Shown one piece after another: positions 24,131 to 32,625 of a DNA stretch of 39,791 nucleotides; the first letter of the stretch is position 1, and each line of letters begins with the position of its first letter. The notes under the pieces were generated by a model that was given only the letters and a program-made list of their open reading frames with translations, had not been told where the DNA came from and made no database searches. The stretch is taken from NCBI GenBank assembly GCA_964653045.1, contig CAZZBW010000009.1, positions 1 through 39,791 on the forward strand. The letters run 5' to 3'. The stretch is from DAOOPX01 sp964653045. Lineage in GTDB: Bacteria > Patescibacteriota > Microgenomatia > UBA1400 > PJMF01. A program made the position numbers and the translations under genes.

Positions 24131-24171
24131 TGAATACTTATTCAGTATAGCATTAGAAAATTGTTTGTCAA
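24131..24171 (-). promoter_or_regulatory. Promoter and possible operator of the DUF5320-DUF134-YibE operon
   Basis: On the minus strand TTGACA (24171-24166), a 16-nt spacer and TATACT (24149-24144) preceded by TGC form a strong promoter. An inverted repeat TGAATA-CT-TATTCA at 24131-24144 overlaps the start site and is a possible operator. Confidence 0.65.
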
Positions 24172-24178
24172 TGAAACA

Positions 24179-25285
24179 CTATCGGGCAAAACCAACAACC
24201 AAAAAGTGATTGCCAAGGCCACGCGCTAAATAGTTGCCGGGATATTCTAAAACGCCGACCCTTTTTCCACCTGCCGCGACGCCCCTGTTTGCTCCATACA
24301 ATGAAAAAGTATCGGCAGCGTGCGTAGTATCTATTGGTGAAACATCAATTTTTTTACGATCAACACCTCCATTAGTTAATTGACTGACCAATATTTGAGT
24401 TAATGATTTAGTTGGTCGTTTTGCACTAATTTTATCTGGAAAAAAACTTCTTGAAATCATGTTGCGTATTGCTGTCGAAGTGTCACCTTCAAGATTATGA
24501 ACCGATGGTGAAACCCAAACACGCAAACGATTAATATCGATTCCCAATTGTTTCAATTTTAACAGAGTGTTTTCAATTATCCTTGAATTTTCAATGAGTT
24601 TGTTAGCGTGAATTAGGGCAATAGTTTTAGTTTGTTCATCAATCAAAATAATTCCTGGACAATCTACTGGTTGAAAGGCCAAATACTCACCAACTGCTTG
24701 AAAAATAACTGCCTCTCCATAAATAATGTTTTTTGTATCTCTTTTTAAATCACCAGAGTCGACCTGCTTAGCATCTTCAGACTCATCAGAAACTATATAC
24801 ACTAATCCATTAGGATCAGGTAATTCTTCTCCTGTAGTTTTAGACAATTCAGATAAAAATCTAGCTCTTGATTTATTAGCTTCCTCTCTTGATTGATACA
24901 TTAATCCATAGTCGCAAACGTCTTTTTGCTTTCCACAATGTGCTACCCCCATCCCTATAACCAAGTTTGGTACGTCAAAAGATGGGCGGTAGACCGGAAA
25001 ATCAGTGGTATCAATATTATTTGCTTCAATCGTCCTATTTCGATTAATCCTAGAAACAGAACCCACAGCTTGCTTTAGAACACTAATTCCTGTTTTTTCT
25101 TCCAATTCACTATGAGCAGCTAATGTCCCTCTAATTCCCAGAAAACCTAAAGAAACTTTTATTCCCAGCTTAGTTGGTGGAGATAATTGACTTAGATCAA
25201 TTCTTCCATCCTGATCTCTGTCAAGATATAATCCAAGAGGAGGAAAAAGTTTTAGAAAATCTCGTCTTGATAAATTTTTTACTTC
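24179..25285 (-). CDS. Laccase-domain (YfiH/PgeF)-like protein with twin-Arg N-terminus
   Basis: From the GTG at 25285 the protein has 368 aa. The N-terminus reads KNLSRRDFLKLFPPLGLYLD, a twin-Arg (Tat-like) motif but with a weak hydrophobic core. Next comes DRDQDGRIDLSQL, a DxDxDG calcium-type loop. Residues from about 215 match the YfiH/laccase-domain order: PVDCPGIILIDEQTKTIALIHA, then VWVSPSVHNLEGD, and GGVDRKKIDVSPIDTTHAAD. The usual HAGWRG is replaced by IHANKL. Family members edit peptidoglycan or oxidise phenols using copper or zinc; activity here is unproven. A TTG at 25342 would overlap the divergent glycosyltransferase gene and is unlikely. Confidence 0.6.
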   Translation of the reverse strand, partial: EVKNLSRRDFLKLFPPLGLYLDRDQDGRIDLSQLSPPTKLGIKVSLGFLGIRGTLAAHSELEEKTGISVLKQAVGSVSRINRNRTIEANNIDTTDFPVYRPSFDVPNLVIGMGVAHCGKQKDVCDYGLMYQSREEANKSRARFLSELSKTTGEELPDPNGLVYIVSDESEDAKQVDSGDLKRDTKNIIYGEAVIFQAVGEYLAFQPVDCPGIILIDEQTKTIALIHANKLIENSRIIENTLLKLKQLGIDINRLRVWVSPSVHNLEGDTSTAIRNMISRSFFPDKISAKRPTKSLTQILVSQLTNGGVDRKKIDVSPIDTTHAADTFSLYGANRGVAAGGKRVGVLEYPGNYLARGLGNHFLVVGFAR

Positions 25286-25327
25286 CACAAAATTAATTCT
25301 ATAGCAATCGCCATAAATATAACACTT

Positions 25328-27061
25328 ATGAAATTTGACCAATATTTAATATGTTTATTATCTTTTACACTCTTGATTACAGTTTGGTTTACCTGTTTTG
25401 CAACCTTTGGCGAGAGTACGATCGGCATTGATGATGCCAACATCTTCAAAGTCTATGCCCGTAACCTGGCGGATGGATATGGGTTTGTGTATAACCGCGG
25501 TGGCGAGCGTGTAGAAGGTTTTTCTTCTTTCTTGTACACACTCGCCATAGCCGGAATTTATAAAATTACTGGCAATTTTGATGCTCCAGTTTTGTTTCTT
25601 AACTTGATATTGCTTTGTCTAATCACCCTGCTGACTTTAAATATCATTACCAAGGCAGTCGCTGATCTAAAAATTGTTGAAAAACCAAATAGTTTTTGGC
25701 ATGTCGCATTATTAACCGTTATTTTATTATTGATAAATCCCTACTTCGTACTCTGGACAAGTATCTCTCAAATGGATACTGGACTCTGGACTTTGATGAT
25801 TTTGTTAAATGTATGGTTGCTACAAAAGTCAATGCTAAATCCCTCAAAAAAATCAAGTCTGCTGGGGAGTGCAATTGCTGTTTGTATGTTAATTTTCACA
25901 CGGACTGAGGGCATGGCTCTAGGACCAGTACTAATCTTTTTCCACTGCTTAGCAATTATCCGTTCTAACATTAAAAAAACAGAAAAATTCATTTACTGCA
26001 TTGGTATATTGTTAACTCCACTCCTTTTCACTATCGCCCTGACATACTTCCGACTTGAATATTTTGGTTGGCCACTGCCAAATACTTTCTATGCCAAAGT
26101 TTCTCCAGATATTATTTATCGGTTGGGAGAGGGAGTCCAATATTTTTTCATTTACATCACCAATAATCTTTTTGTCTTGCCAATTCTAGTGGCGATTACT
26201 CACTCACTACTGCAACAACTTCATTTGTCAAAAACTGAAAACAAAAAAAATTGGCTGGCAATCGATATTGCCAACATTTCGGGGTTGCTAAGTTTACTCT
26301 ACATAGCTGGTGTAATTTTTAAAGGTGGCGATCACTTCGCCGGCGGGCGATTTTTCCAACCTGTTTGGCCACTATTGGTAATTTTCGTAGTTACCAAGCT
26401 TTATAACCAATATCTAGGAGATAAAATTAAATCCTGGTCAACTGAAACTTGGATCAAGTTTTTCATTTTAACTTGCGCTATCATAATTATCGGTCAGCTA
26501 CCAACACAAGTCCGACCATTGCAAAGATTTGGCAACTTTCATTATGAGCTTTGGATCCCTGAGTCTGGTCGGGAAACAGGTGCGTTGCTTAACCAAATAT
26601 TTTCGGATAAAGATCATGCGCCAACTATTGGGGTAATTACTGCAGGAGGAGTTGCGCTGACCTACCAAGGCGAAGTTTATGACCTACTGGGACTGAATGA
26701 AAGTAGCATTGCCCACGATGGTGGTCAGCGCAAAGGCTTAACTAATCATGCTTCACTCAATCCAAATTTAGTGCTAAAAAAGTCTCCTGAAATACTCATG
26801 CCTCAGGTCATTAATTTTCGATTGTTATACCAGGTAGACTCACCATTGGAATTATTACGTCACAATTCCTTATTTGCCCAACAACTCTTACAGAATCAAT
26901 CTATTCGTGATCGATACCGCTTAGTTTGGTTATCCCCAACCAAAATTAATCCGAATCTCGAACAAAATATCGATGGCGTAATTGTTTACGGACAAAATCA
27001 ATGGCTTGATGTAATTAAACAAAATAATCAAGTGCAAGTTATTGAGTTGGAATCGTTATAA
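25328..27061 (+). CDS. GT-C family membrane glycosyltransferase
   Basis: This 577-aa protein has about ten membrane helices followed by a soluble C-terminal part of about 170 residues. The first loop, STIGIDDANIFKVYARNLADGYGF, carries the DD motif of polyprenol-phosphate-dependent GT-C enzymes. The following VYNRGGERVEGFSSFLYTLA is typical of the arabinosyltransferase-like (AftB) or ArnT-like group. It probably attaches a sugar to a surface polymer or protein outside the membrane. It is divergent from the laccase-like gene, and AT-rich -10 candidates lie directly before the ATG. Its 3' end overlaps the convergent surface-protein gene by 6 nt. Confidence 0.82.
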   Translation: MKFDQYLICLLSFTLLITVWFTCFATFGESTIGIDDANIFKVYARNLADGYGFVYNRGGERVEGFSSFLYTLAIAGIYKITGNFDAPVLFLNLILLCLITLLTLNIITKAVADLKIVEKPNSFWHVALLTVILLLINPYFVLWTSISQMDTGLWTLMILLNVWLLQKSMLNPSKKSSLLGSAIAVCMLIFTRTEGMALGPVLIFFHCLAIIRSNIKKTEKFIYCIGILLTPLLFTIALTYFRLEYFGWPLPNTFYAKVSPDIIYRLGEGVQYFFIYITNNLFVLPILVAITHSLLQQLHLSKTENKKNWLAIDIANISGLLSLLYIAGVIFKGGDHFAGGRFFQPVWPLLVIFVVTKLYNQYLGDKIKSWSTETWIKFFILTCAIIIIGQLPTQVRPLQRFGNFHYELWIPESGRETGALLNQIFSDKDHAPTIGVITAGGVALTYQGEVYDLLGLNESSIAHDGGQRKGLTNHASLNPNLVLKKSPEILMPQVINFRLLYQVDSPLELLRHNSLFAQQLLQNQSIRDRYRLVWLSPTKINPNLEQNIDGVIVYGQNQWLDVIKQNNQVQVIELESL

Positions 27062-28753
27062 AAGCAGCAGCAAGCCCAAACCTATTCCGATAATTGCCAA
27101 ACCACCCTTTAACCACATCAACCACTCAACTGGTCCAGTCTGAGGAAGTGTCGCGGGAAGTTGGGTTGCCACCGCTCGATTGGATTGGACAACTGCAGCC
27201 GGTTGACAGCTTGAGTTGGTAGGATTAGTAGCCAACCGACAGCGATTCTCATTACTGACAGTGAAACAAATATGATCTGAGCTGGAGCAGCGCGCGTTAC
27301 TGGAACAGAACGCGTTGCATCCCACTATTGGAGTCGGTGTTGCTGCTGGTCTTGGAGTTGGAGTCGCTGTTGGTCTGGGAGTTGGAGTCGCAGTTGGTCG
27401 TGGAGTCGGTGTAGGAGTTGGTGTTGAGGTCGGTGCACACTCAACCACATTGAGGCAAGCGGTTAGCGGACAGCTTAGACTTTCTGAGGTTGGATTACAC
27501 GTCCTAGTGATTTGTTTTTGCACATTAGTGCAACCACCTCCACCACAAATACCAGCGGGAGCCGACCACACGCCGCAATTACAGGCAGGATCAGTTGTTG
27601 GAGTAGGTGTCGGGGTGTTCGTAGCTGTCGGTGTGGCGGTTGCCGTAGGTGAAGGCGTTGCTGTTGGAGTTGGAGTTGGAGTAGGGGTTGGGGTAGGAGT
27701 AGCCGATGGCTCTTCCTCTTCTTCGTAAATGAGCGCGTCAACCGAGATATCGTTTGCTCCAGCAGCCAGCGAGATTAAATCTGTGGTAAATGTATCTTGA
27801 TCAATGTCAGAATCTAGTCCACCATCGTCTCCAATGTTTTTAGGGCTGGTATTATATCCAAGGGGAAGGGCAAAAACTAAATAATAATCTCCAGGCTCTA
27901 AACTACAAATTTGATAAAAACCACTTGAATCGGTAGTTGCTTCGCCAACCAATTGATGCGAACTGGTGTAACAACGCACCAGTACATCAGGAATTCCGGA
28001 TTCAGAAGCTTCTTGAATGCCATTTTGATTGAGGTCAAGAATAACTTGGTCGCCTACACAAGCACTGGCGGGTATTTGAGTGGGGGTGGCGGTGGGTGTT
28101 GAAGTAATAGTCGGAGTGGGAGCACCAGGTTCTAACGTCGGCGTAGGTGTTGGAGTAGGTGCGTCAACTTCTTGAGTGGGTGTAGGTGTTGGCGAAACAA
28201 CGGCTGGGCTTTCTGTCGGTGTTGGCGAAGGATCTTCGGGAAGCGCGGTGGGCGTCGGTGTAGCTGATAAAGTTGGTTCTGGAGGAAGGGTGGGAATAGA
28301 AGTAATTGGGCACAATAAACCAGTATTTTTACTAGTTGCCTCAACAATCAAGAAATTCCCAGCGATATATCCTGGAGCAATATTTGGATCCGAGCAACTA
28401 GTATGTATCTGCGTGTTGAGCTGGTTATTCACAAATAGTGTTAATTGGGTGCCAAAAGTGTTTTGTGGTTGCACTATACCGACAAAACTAAATTCTTCGT
28501 TTTGCGTCACCGACCCAGCAAAGGCTACTTGTTGATCTTTATCTTGAATAATTCTGACTTCAGCAGAACCTTCGCCTAAATAGCGTAATTTAAGATAATT
28601 AATTTGACCATCACAGAGCGGATCGCAATCTTCTGCCGCAGAACGACGGATATCTTGACTCTGTTGATTAAGAATTATCACAACAGCAACGCTTAACAGG
28701 GCCAGAACAAACACACCCGAGCCCACTAAGATCAGTTTAAGTTTTAATTTCAC
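27056..28753 (-). CDS. Thr-Pro-rich surface protein with SdrD-B-like domain and LPQTG end
   Basis: This 565-aa protein starts with a signal anchor (LKLILVGSGVFVLALLSVAV) followed by QQSQDIRRSAAEDCDP. A small beta domain comes next, then long Thr-Pro linkers. About residues 230-345 form an SdrD-B-like domain (VILDLNQNGIQEASESGIPD, STDSSGF-type turn TTDSSGFYQICSLEPGDYYL). Two short Cys-rich modules follow, separated by further Thr-Pro linkers. The C-terminus has LPQTG, a hydrophobic segment and a stop with no basic tail. It is probably displayed on the cell surface; sortase anchoring is uncertain because the tail lacks positive charge. Confidence 0.8.
   Translation of the reverse strand: MKLKLKLILVGSGVFVLALLSVAVVIILNQQSQDIRRSAAEDCDPLCDGQINYLKLRYLGEGSAEVRIIQDKDQQVAFAGSVTQNEEFSFVGIVQPQNTFGTQLTLFVNNQLNTQIHTSCSDPNIAPGYIAGNFLIVEATSKNTGLLCPITSIPTLPPEPTLSATPTPTALPEDPSPTPTESPAVVSPTPTPTQEVDAPTPTPTPTLEPGAPTPTITSTPTATPTQIPASACVGDQVILDLNQNGIQEASESGIPDVLVRCYTSSHQLVGEATTDSSGFYQICSLEPGDYYLVFALPLGYNTSPKNIGDDGGLDSDIDQDTFTTDLISLAAGANDISVDALIYEEEEEPSATPTPTPTPTPTPTATPSPTATATPTATNTPTPTPTTDPACNCGVWSAPAGICGGGGCTNVQKQITRTCNPTSESLSCPLTACLNVVECAPTSTPTPTPTPRPTATPTPRPTATPTPRPAATPTPIVGCNAFCSSNARCSSSDHICFTVSNENRCRLATNPTNSSCQPAAVVQSNRAVATQLPATLPQTGPVEWLMWLKGGLAIIGIGLGLLLLL
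27331..27436. repeat. Low-complexity Thr-Pro repeat tract
   Basis: Imperfect short units of GGAGTTGGAGTCG type on the plus strand encode (TPTPRPTA)n-like linker sequence on the minus strand. Similar tracts occur at 27597-27710, 28078-28290 and 29400-29563. Confidence 0.8.
27597..27710. repeat. Low-complexity Thr-Pro repeat tract
   Basis: GTTGGAGT-type units encode TPTPTPTPTATPSPT-like linker on the minus strand, between the SdrD-B-like domain and the first Cys-rich module. Confidence 0.8.
28078..28290. repeat. Low-complexity Thr-Pro repeat tract
   Basis: This tract encodes the long Ser/Thr/Pro linker between the N-terminal domain and the SdrD-B-like domain. It is less regular than the two tracts nearer the C-terminus. 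Confidence 0.75.
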
Positions 28754-28799
28754 TGCTTAACTAGTTATAGTGCAAAGAAATGGAACTAGCAAGCTACTC

Positions 28800-31190
28800 T
28801 TACCAGCACCACCAAAGAAAACAGCGTTTTTTGGGTAACAATTCAGTCGGCGGTGAAACGGGGATTGGAGAAAGTACGGGATTATTTGCTTTCTGAGTAG
28901 CAGCAGGTTGATCCAATTGCGTTACGTTGTCGGATTGATTTTCTGGCTGGGTAAAGCCTGGGAAAAATACCAACTCTTGAGTGGGCTTTCGCCAATACCG
29001 ATAACTAGGTGCCCCTGCTGCCCAGCCAAACGAAGCTGTTTTAGCCTCAAGAATATTCCCCCACTCTCCTGGCGCGCACTCGTTGTGCGCGCGTACTTTA
29101 AAGAAATATGTTGTGTTTGGTCGGAGATAAAAAACTGTGTGAGATTGAACCCCTTCCCTATTTAATTTAACCAACTCCCCATGCTCTTCAGCATTGGCTT
29201 TAGTTGAGAAACTAATGTAGTATTCGGTGGTGGAACTAGAAGGAGTAAAAAATAAAGTTGCTGTCTGAGAACCAGGAATAATCTGGAACAGATCGGGTAT
29301 GTCCACTGGTGAAATTGCTGAACACGTTTGAGGACTTGGCTCATTTGAATCTTGATCAGGATCTTCCGACTCAGTATTCGCTGGAGTACTCGTTGCATAA
29401 GGTGTCGGTTGAACAGATGGCGTTGGTAAATAAGTGGGTGTAGATACGGGTGTAATAGTTGGAGTCGAAGTTGGAGTTGGAGTATTTGTTGGAGTACTGG
29501 TGGGGGTTAATGTTGGCGTGAATGTTGGGGTCGGGGTGGGAGTCAACGTGGGAATGGGGTTGTCAATTATCACCCTTGAACTATTAGTAGTATCCTGATA
29601 GCGCTGATCTAAATTGTCAGCATCGATGGTGAAACTAACTAAACCGTTGGGGTCGGTACCCTCCACCACAAATGTTGCTTGATAATTGTTAAGGTTGTTG
29701 CTCAAAATAACATCGTCCACAGATTCACCATTGGCGTAAAATGCTACTGCCGGATTGGTAAGTTCTCCCGTTGAGGTGAAACTTAGGGTAACAGTGTCTC
29801 CGGTTAAAGCTGCGGTCGAATCAGCATTGTCTGAGACAATCGAAACACTTGACAAAGAGTAGATTGGAGCCGAGTTACTCACGGTGAAAGTATCACCCAA
29901 GCTAAAATCAGTACACAATTGAGGCTCAGCATTATCACACACTTCTCCAACCAAGGTATATGAACCATTATCAGTTGCATCTGTTGGCCAAATTAGAGTT
30001 GTTGTGCCACTGGCAGTCGCCAGTGGCCAACTTTGCTGCAAATCAGCAGAGTACAAGGTCACGTTATAACTCACTACGTCAGCTGGATTCGGATCAGTGA
30101 CAGGCGACCAACTTACAGTAATGTCTCCAGCATAAGTTCCCCCAGCCATCGGAGAAGTGAAACTAGTAGCATTGGGCGGTAGATTGGGTAGCTCGTTAAA
30201 ATAATAAATTTGCTCCAAACTTGCCAACTCTCCAGCTTTTGCCACCAACTTTACTCCATCTCTTATCCCACCAACTTCCGATCGTCGAGCAGCATGAATA
30301 TGAACATCGGGACAACCAACCTGCGGGGTGGTTGTCCAACCAGATTGAGCACCTCTCAGCCAACGACTAGTAACCGTACATGAGTTGGTGTGATAGCGCA
30401 GATCCCAACCACGATTATTATTAGGTGAGTTGTTATAGATAATCACCCAAAAGTCTCCGCTAATATTTAAATTTTTACTTCCAACAAAACCATTGGCGCC
30501 CGCAGTTAAGGGAACTAAGTAATGCGAACTATTGGCAGTATGAGTATGATGAGGAAGCGTGCTGGCTGTAAACGCACTTACTTGCTCCACATGGGCATTC
30601 ACACGCCAATCAGAATTGAAAGTGTCGAGGTCTTTATCAACTAAGAATACCTGAAGATCAGCTGAGTTAGCCGCTCGAGGATCAACGTTTAGTTCAATCC
30701 AAAAACTCATGCCCTCAGTCATGGTAAAGGGATTGGAAAAATGCAGCAGATGATAGTTATTACGTTGGACCACAGAGCTCAACGGCAGGTTATTCCAGGT
30801 CACAGCAGAAGGTATGAAATATATCTCGGGATATATATAATCTGGATAAATAGCTTTTCCCCACTGTCCGTCTCCAACATAAGTCATCGGAAAAACAAGA
30901 GTTTCTGAGTCACCAGTGCCATCAGCAAGAAAATCCCAGAATTGAGCACCCGTATCACCATTAATTCCGCTAATCTCAATACTCATTGGATCCAAAGAAG
31001 AGTGATTAATTGCGCTTACAGAGGCTGCATAAGGAGAAAAAAGCGACACGTCTAGATCTGGACTCAAAGTAATTTCGGTAATGGCAGGAGTTGGTGAGAC
31101 TTGAGCAAAAGTAGTGGCTGGGCTGGCCAGCAAGCCAGCCCAGCCCACCGCCACCGTAAACATTAAGAATAATAATTTCAATCGAGACAT
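28800..31190 (-). CDS. Large secreted multidomain protein with Thr-Pro linker and FN3-like domains
   Basis: From the ATG at 31190 the protein has about 796 aa. It has a signal peptide (MSRLKLLFLMFTVAVGWAGL, ending TTFAQ) and a long beta-rich N-terminal region with aromatic and Asn-rich stretches. Two Ig/FN3-like domains follow (PPNATSFTSPMAGGTYAGDI; APIYSLSSVSIVSDNADSTA). A Thr-Pro linker comes next, then a clear fibronectin III domain (SSTTEYYISFSTKANAEEHG, FYLRPNTTYFFKVRAHNECA). It ends with LPKKRCFLWWCW, an odd Cys/Trp tail with no LPxTG. It lies between the pilin and the other Thr-Pro protein and is probably an adhesin or surface polymer. Inverted repeats lie at 29072-29092, 30006-30027, 30310-30337 and 31116-31145. 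Confidence 0.75.
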   Translation of the reverse strand: MSRLKLLFLMFTVAVGWAGLLASPATTFAQVSPTPAITEITLSPDLDVSLFSPYAASVSAINHSSLDPMSIEISGINGDTGAQFWDFLADGTGDSETLVFPMTYVGDGQWGKAIYPDYIYPEIYFIPSAVTWNNLPLSSVVQRNNYHLLHFSNPFTMTEGMSFWIELNVDPRAANSADLQVFLVDKDLDTFNSDWRVNAHVEQVSAFTASTLPHHTHTANSSHYLVPLTAGANGFVGSKNLNISGDFWVIIYNNSPNNNRGWDLRYHTNSCTVTSRWLRGAQSGWTTTPQVGCPDVHIHAARRSEVGGIRDGVKLVAKAGELASLEQIYYFNELPNLPPNATSFTSPMAGGTYAGDITVSWSPVTDPNPADVVSYNVTLYSADLQQSWPLATASGTTTLIWPTDATDNGSYTLVGEVCDNAEPQLCTDFSLGDTFTVSNSAPIYSLSSVSIVSDNADSTAALTGDTVTLSFTSTGELTNPAVAFYANGESVDDVILSNNLNNYQATFVVEGTDPNGLVSFTIDADNLDQRYQDTTNSSRVIIDNPIPTLTPTPTPTFTPTLTPTSTPTNTPTPTSTPTITPVSTPTYLPTPSVQPTPYATSTPANTESEDPDQDSNEPSPQTCSAISPVDIPDLFQIIPGSQTATLFFTPSSSTTEYYISFSTKANAEEHGELVKLNREGVQSHTVFYLRPNTTYFFKVRAHNECAPGEWGNILEAKTASFGWAAGAPSYRYWRKPTQELVFFPGFTQPENQSDNVTQLDQPAATQKANNPVLSPIPVSPPTELLPKKRCFLWWCW
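29400..29563. repeat. Low-complexity Thr-Pro repeat tract
   Basis: This tract encodes TPTPTPTFTPTLTPTSTPT-like linker of the large secreted protein, directly before its C-terminal fibronectin III domain. Confidence 0.8.
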
Positions 31191-31283
31191 ACGTTTACTC
31201 ACTATATCGTAAACTTGATTGCAAATAAACAGATTAAATTGCAAAATCAAAGCGGAAAAGCCGCAATTTTAACAAATTATTTT

Positions 31284-31322
31284 AAAACAATAAGCCGGCG
31301 GGCTGAAATTCAGCCCACCGGC
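31284..31322 (-). terminator. Rho-independent terminator after the major pilin gene
   Basis: A 12-bp stem at 31294-31322 with a 5-nt loop has one non-Watson-Crick position, which is a G-U pair on the minus-strand RNA but C-A on the plus strand. On the minus strand it is followed by TTATTGTTTT. Direction and position fit the end of the pilin transcript. Confidence 0.75.
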
Positions 31323-31355
31323 GCACTTTTCTTATCTTCTGACCTCACTCTCAAG

Positions 31356-31847
31356 TTAGCGAATCACTTCGATTCCACTTGCTGTGTGAGACACCGTCAC
31401 ACGGTTATTGGTTGCGCTACGCGAAGCCACATAACCAGTGTCCCAAGTTCCAGCACAGTCGGCCGGTTGAATTGGGTCGGTGTTTAGTGTTGGATCGGTC
31501 GGCAGAGCAGCCATGTAGATCGGGATTAAGTTGGTACAGAATGTTGCTGCACCAGCTCCCAAACCAGTTGAACTGATGTCAACTGCGGTATCAGCGGCAA
31601 TGGTAAACGGCAGATTACCTTGGTTATCCGCTGCATACTGATGAATCGCGTTAAGAATCGCATTAATATCGCTGCTTCTCTTGGTGTCGTTTGCCTGCTC
31701 AAATTGACGACCAGGGTTAATGGCCACCAACACGATTGCCAACAAAATCGCTAAAATACCAATCACCACTAACAGCTCAATCAAAGTGAAACCACTTCGA
31801 TTGGCTCGAAGCGCTTTCAGCTTTAATTTTAGGGCAGAAATATTCAT
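31356..31847 (-). CDS. pilA: Major type IV pilin (PilA-like)
   Basis: This 163-aa prepilin has a 19-residue leader rich in Lys/Arg and the PilD processing site SG|FTLIELLVVIGILAILLAIV, with Glu at mature position 5. The soluble part contains two cysteines (ATFCTNLI and PADCAGTW) that could close the C-terminal disulfide loop of pilins, made by the DsbA-like enzyme in this window (inference). The gene has its own strong promoter and an AGAGGT Shine-Dalgarno. A terminator follows it, so it is expressed apart from the minor pseudopilin operon, as expected for the bulk subunit. Confidence 0.93.
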   Translation of the reverse strand: MNISALKLKLKALRANRSGFTLIELLVVIGILAILLAIVLVAINPGRQFEQANDTKRSSDINAILNAIHQYAADNQGNLPFTIAADTAVDISSTGLGAGAATFCTNLIPIYMAALPTDPTLNTDPIQPADCAGTWDTGYVASRSATNNRVTVSHTASGIEVIR

Positions 31848-31900
31848 GCTAACCTCTTTCTTGGACTAACTTATACACTGCTACGTGCAGACCTTATTCC

Positions 31901-31930
31901 ATAATATGCAATTAATCAAGCTGCTGTCAA
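31901..31930 (-). promoter_or_regulatory. Strong promoter of the major pilin gene
   Basis: On the minus strand a perfect TTGACA (31930-31925), an 18-nt spacer and TATTAT (31906-31901) give a near-consensus promoter. The leader is about 46 nt and carries a Shine-Dalgarno 5 nt before the ATG. Confidence 0.7.
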
Positions 31931-31938
31931 GCCCGAGT

Positions 31939-32625
31939 TTAGATAATTCCTTGAACTTTCATTAAGATTAATAAAACTACACTCAGCACCACCAGAAACA
32001 CCACCATACCAATTAGCTTGGCATCAATCTTTACCGAAAGAAATGGCTTGGGTTCGACCAGCTTGGCTGTGACTTCCTCGATCGATAAAAAGCTAAATTG
32101 GGCTAAAACGTTAATTTGTGCCACAATTTGTGTCGCCAGTTTTTGGGTAAATCCAGTCTTGGCATAATCAAGATTTAACACAAACGAGGGCGTAGCGCTA
32201 ACTATCACAAATCCAACTTTTTCTAATACATCAATCAGAGGTGACAAAAAGTGTTTGTTAATCACTGTGGTGCAAGCTCCTTTTTTCAGGGGAAAATTTT
32301 TGATTGACAATTCATGAAACGGCACCAAAGCCAGAAAGTCTTGAACCAGCGGGTCCTGATCAGATGCTGGCCAGCGCTCAATTGTGTTGCGAAAATAAAC
32401 TGATTCATCAAGCAACAAAATTGCCTGTCCAGGAATGATCTTGAGCTGCTCCAGCCAATTAACCAAAATCCTCTCCAAACTGATTTGGCTAATAATCTCC
32501 AAATCTTGAGAGACCTCACTAGAAAACGGCAGCTCAACAACATCACTCAACTCTTTTGCATAAAAAAACAACGACTTGCGCGTTACGTAAAATAGCATTT
32601 GGGGGTTAAGTTTAAGGTTTGCCAT
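31939..32625 (-). CDS. Pilus/secretion assembly protein, possibly GspL/PilM-like
   Basis: From the ATG at 32625 the protein has 228 aa. A long cytoplasmic part contains PGQAILLLDESVYFRNTIER and ends in one C-terminal helix (LIGMVVFLVVLSVVLLILMK). This order, an actin-like platform half followed by one membrane helix, resembles GspL or a PilM-PilN type subunit. Sequence likeness is weak, so the call rests on architecture and position. Its ATG overlaps the stop codon of the preceding minor pilin (TAATG, sharing one base), so translation is coupled. Confidence 0.5.
   Translation of the reverse strand: MANLKLNPQMLFYVTRKSLFFYAKELSDVVELPFSSEVSQDLEIISQISLERILVNWLEQLKIIPGQAILLLDESVYFRNTIERWPASDQDPLVQDFLALVPFHELSIKNFPLKKGACTTVINKHFLSPLIDVLEKVGFVIVSATPSFVLNLDYAKTGFTQKLATQIVAQINVLAQFSFLSIEEVTAKLVEPKPFLSVKIDAKLIGMVVFLVVLSVVLLILMKVQGII

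Noticed and set aside
25286..25342. Upstream TTG start of the laccase-like gene
   Set aside because: It would overlap the 5' end of the divergent glycosyltransferase gene and place both promoters inside coding sequence. The GTG at 25285 puts the SRRDFLK motif at the N-terminus.
27315..28535. Long plus-strand open frames encoding Gly-Val repeats (27315-27728 and 28176-28535)
   Set aside because: They are the antisense reading of Thr-Pro linker tracts. Low-complexity ACN-CCN repeats leave several frames open, and there is no promoter or Shine-Dalgarno for them.
27300..29600. CRISPR array
   Set aside because: The repeated tracts are in-frame Thr-Pro codons of variable unit length, with no spacer-repeat pattern. 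The Cas4-like nuclease at 5523 has no cas neighbours.
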